A DNA stretch of 14,562 bases from Pseudoselenomonas ruminantium (lineage in GTDB: Bacteria; Bacillota; Negativicutes; Selenomonadales; Selenomonadaceae), in assembly GCA_002373045.1 (NCBI GenBank), contig DFHU01000078.1:1-14562 (forward strand), read 5' to 3'. Below are positions 13,137 to 14,562 of this stretch, piece by piece. Position numbers and translations under genes: made by a program. Under the pieces are notes generated by a model that saw nothing but the letters and a program-made list of their open reading frames with translations, was not told the origin of the DNA and ran no database searches. The number at the start of each line of letters is the position of its first letter. Within the stretch, counting starts at the first letter, position 1.

Positions 13137-14110
13137 TCACCTTGATATGGATAACGCCCCCAGGCAGTCATCCAAAAAGTTGAAAACAGTCTCCCAATAC
13201 TCTTTTCCGGCCACTGTCATCGCATCCCCATGTCCTGCTCCTTCTACGATAAATTTACTCTTGGGAGCAGAGCAGGCATTGTACAGCTTCTCCATCATAG
13301 GAAACGGCACCAGTTTGTCCGCCGTCCCATGGATGAACATAATCGGAACCTTGATGCCGGGTACCGCCTTTATGGGGGCAGCGTCTGACACTTTCACCCC
13401 GGTTTTGATGCCACTTACAATGTCTACGCATGTCATAATGGGAAATTCCGGCAGGCCAAAGATAACGTCCAGTTGATTTGTAAACATATCGTAGGCGCTG
13501 GTATAGCCGCAGTCCTCTATGACGGCTCCATTCCCGGCATTTCGTATCTGCCCGCTGCCAGCATTACCGTGGCAGCCCCCATAGATATTCCGTGCAATAC
13601 AATTTCTGCATCGTCATCGGATTCCTTGACTTTAGCTGCCCATTTGACAATTTCCTCACTTTCCTTGACCCCCATGGTAATGTACTGACCCTCACTTTCC
13701 CCGGCGGCGCATAAGTCCGGCGAGAGCACGTGATAACCCTGCTTCAGATAAACCTCGGCATAATCCCGGACATAACGGTGGTCCCTGCCATAGCCATGAG
13801 CCAGTATAACCCAGCGGTGTCCCGTTTGGGCTGGTCTATAGCTTACTGCCACTACATTCCTGCCGTCCGGCATGGTCATGCTCCACTCTTCCGTTGGCAC
13901 CGCCGGCTCTTCCGGCATTTCCCTGCTCTTGTCAAGAATATTGACGCAGGCAGCAGGAGGTGCCAACGGATCTGTCTCGTTTCCACGCTTCAGGGCGTAA
14001 TCAACAAAATAATCTCCTATCACATAGCCTGCCGCCAAAACAGCCGCTATGAATACGATAACAACAGTTCCCCAACGCCTTTTCCGATTGTAGTTCATCA
14101 TAATCACCAT
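13137..14110 (-). pseudogene. Alpha/beta hydrolase with N-terminal membrane anchor, broken by one frameshift
   Basis: Two frames encode the halves of one hydrolase. The first (14110-13517, 197 codons) has a basic N-terminus and a TM helix (~14-32), then VILAHGYGRDH (oxyanion region) and HGISMGAAT with the nucleophilic Ser; it stops at a TAG just after EMPGMEPS. The second continues naturally as GAVIEDCGYTSAYDMF (from ~13529) and holds HGTADKLVPF (acid Asp) and GAGHGDA (His), ending at 13137. Adding one base near 13524-13537 restores a ~320-residue protein of the usual length with an intact Ser-Asp-His triad. So this is a recent 1-nt deletion or a sequencing error. The family includes membrane-anchored esterase/peptidase-like hydrolases; the substrate is unknown. 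Confidence 0.88.
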
Positions 14111-14133
14111 TTTCCTTATTGTGAATTGCCTCG

Positions 14134-14268
14134 TTATAACGCCTTTGCTCTTATTTCTTCCTTATATTTCTGAAATTCATACTTCATTTGCTGAACGCAT
14201 GGCGGCAAATGGCATCGCCCAACTGCTCTTTCCCAATATAATTGCCGCTGAATTTGCCCAGATTCCAT
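14134..14268 (-). CDS. Small ORF (44 aa), possibly a remnant of a decayed gene
   Basis: An ATG at 14268 follows GGAG at 7-nt spacing and opens a 44-codon frame (starts MESGQIQRQLYWERAVG, ends with the charged KYEFQKYKEEIRAKAL). In the +1/-1 frame at 14184-14284 there is an equally natural-looking segment, FEWNLGKFSGNYIGKEQLGD followed by AICRHAFSK and a stop. The two may be parts of one frameshifted gene. I recognise no family. Confidence 0.3.
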   Translation of the reverse strand: MESGQIQRQLYWERAVGRCHLPPCVQQMKYEFQKYKEEIRAKAL

Positions 14269-14325
14269 TCAAATGCTCCAAATTATCTTAGCTTTTTCTA
14301 TTCGCCATAATTATCCTTATCTCCT

Positions 14326-14482
14326 TTATCTCTCCGCATTTTTTATCGTCTCCTGCACCAGCCACTCCCCCATGGGGCTGAACATCGCAACCAGTCTGGA
14401 CGGCCTACTTACGAAATTTGACCGCCTCATCGGCTAAAAGGATGATGGCAAGGTGGCAAAGCAATATCCAAATTCTTGCCAT
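14326..14482 (-). pseudogene. Short protein-like fragments in two frames, possible gene remnant
   Basis: Two minus-strand fragments follow each other. One (14482-14405) reads MARIWILLCHLAIILLADEA and VKFRK before TAG. The other (to TAA at 14326) reads MFSPMGEWLVQETIKNAER from 14385 and is open upstream of it. They could be neighbouring parts of one decayed gene, but no family is recognised and chance cannot be excluded. The inverted repeat 14444-14452 / 14475-14483 (GATGGCAAG / CTTGCCATC) lies within this stretch. Confidence 0.2.
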
Positions 14483-14507
14483 CTTGCATATCTCACCATC
14501 GTTAGGA

Positions 14508-14562
14508 AGCATATATTTGCTGAAAATTTTCCCGATTCATGGTATAATCCAATTAGATAATC
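14508..14562 (+). promoter_or_regulatory. Promoter and leader of a third rpn copy (gene beyond the window)
   Basis: From 14508 to the window end the sequence is the same as the leaders at 8918-8972 and 10151-10205, including CTGAAA (14520-14525), TATAAT (14543-14548) and the AATTAGATAATC that precedes AAAGGAG in copy 2. The coding region of a third rpn gene should start about 16 bp past the window. Here the 96-bp repeat is not present before it. Confidence 0.85.

Overview
The window looks like a chromosomal segment of a diderm Firmicute of the Negativicutes, probably Selenomonadaceae. The evidence is a Firmicute-style tgt-yajC-secD-secF cluster with strong Shine-Dalgarno sites, next to a large two-partner-secretion (FhaB-like) exoprotein that only makes sense with an outer membrane. 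The taxon is inferred from gene content alone. Nearly all ordinary genes lie on the minus strand; the Rpn nuclease genes are the exceptions.

Layout. (1) 1-2052, minus: first 684 codons of a filamentous-haemagglutinin-type secreted protein whose 3' end is outside the window. Its leader (2053-2430) holds a 22-bp stem and a small ORF with G8 and T8 tracts. (2) 2431-3431: an intergenic region with a family of ~112-bp long-hairpin repeats, three in tandem after secF and one truncated copy 600 bp away. Between them is a compact unit: a consensus sigma-70 promoter, a ~185-nt structured RNA, a Rho-independent terminator, and a frameshifted gene resembling PBECR4-type nuclease toxins. (3) 3438-8804, minus: a probable operon tgt, yajC, 5-formyltetrahydrofolate cyclo-ligase, SpoIIE-type phosphatase, small P-loop NTPase, secD, secF, with several 2-14 bp couplings or overlaps, driven by a promoter at 8850-8879. 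(4) 8814-11452: tandem duplication of a unit carrying an Rpn/PD-(D/E)XK nuclease ('transposase') gene on the plus strand. A 96-bp sequence containing the tgt promoter appears three times without a mismatch. (5) 11453-14510, minus: an accessory stretch with an N-terminally shortened metallo-beta-lactamase-fold protein, a maltose/galactoside-type O-acetyltransferase, an alpha/beta hydrolase broken by one frameshift, and small gene remnants. (6) 14508-14562: the promoter and leader of a third Rpn copy whose coding region starts beyond the window.

Functionally, the sec genes serve protein export, on which the haemagglutinin-like protein depends. Tgt makes queuosine-modified tRNA and the cyclo-ligase salvages folate. 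The Rpn copies bracket a stretch of decaying genes, which fits an unstable, recombination-prone locus. The most interesting parts are the RNA-plus-nuclease unit, the hairpin repeat family, and the Rpn array with its promoter-bearing direct repeats. All translations, repeats and stems were read by eye; no database search was run.
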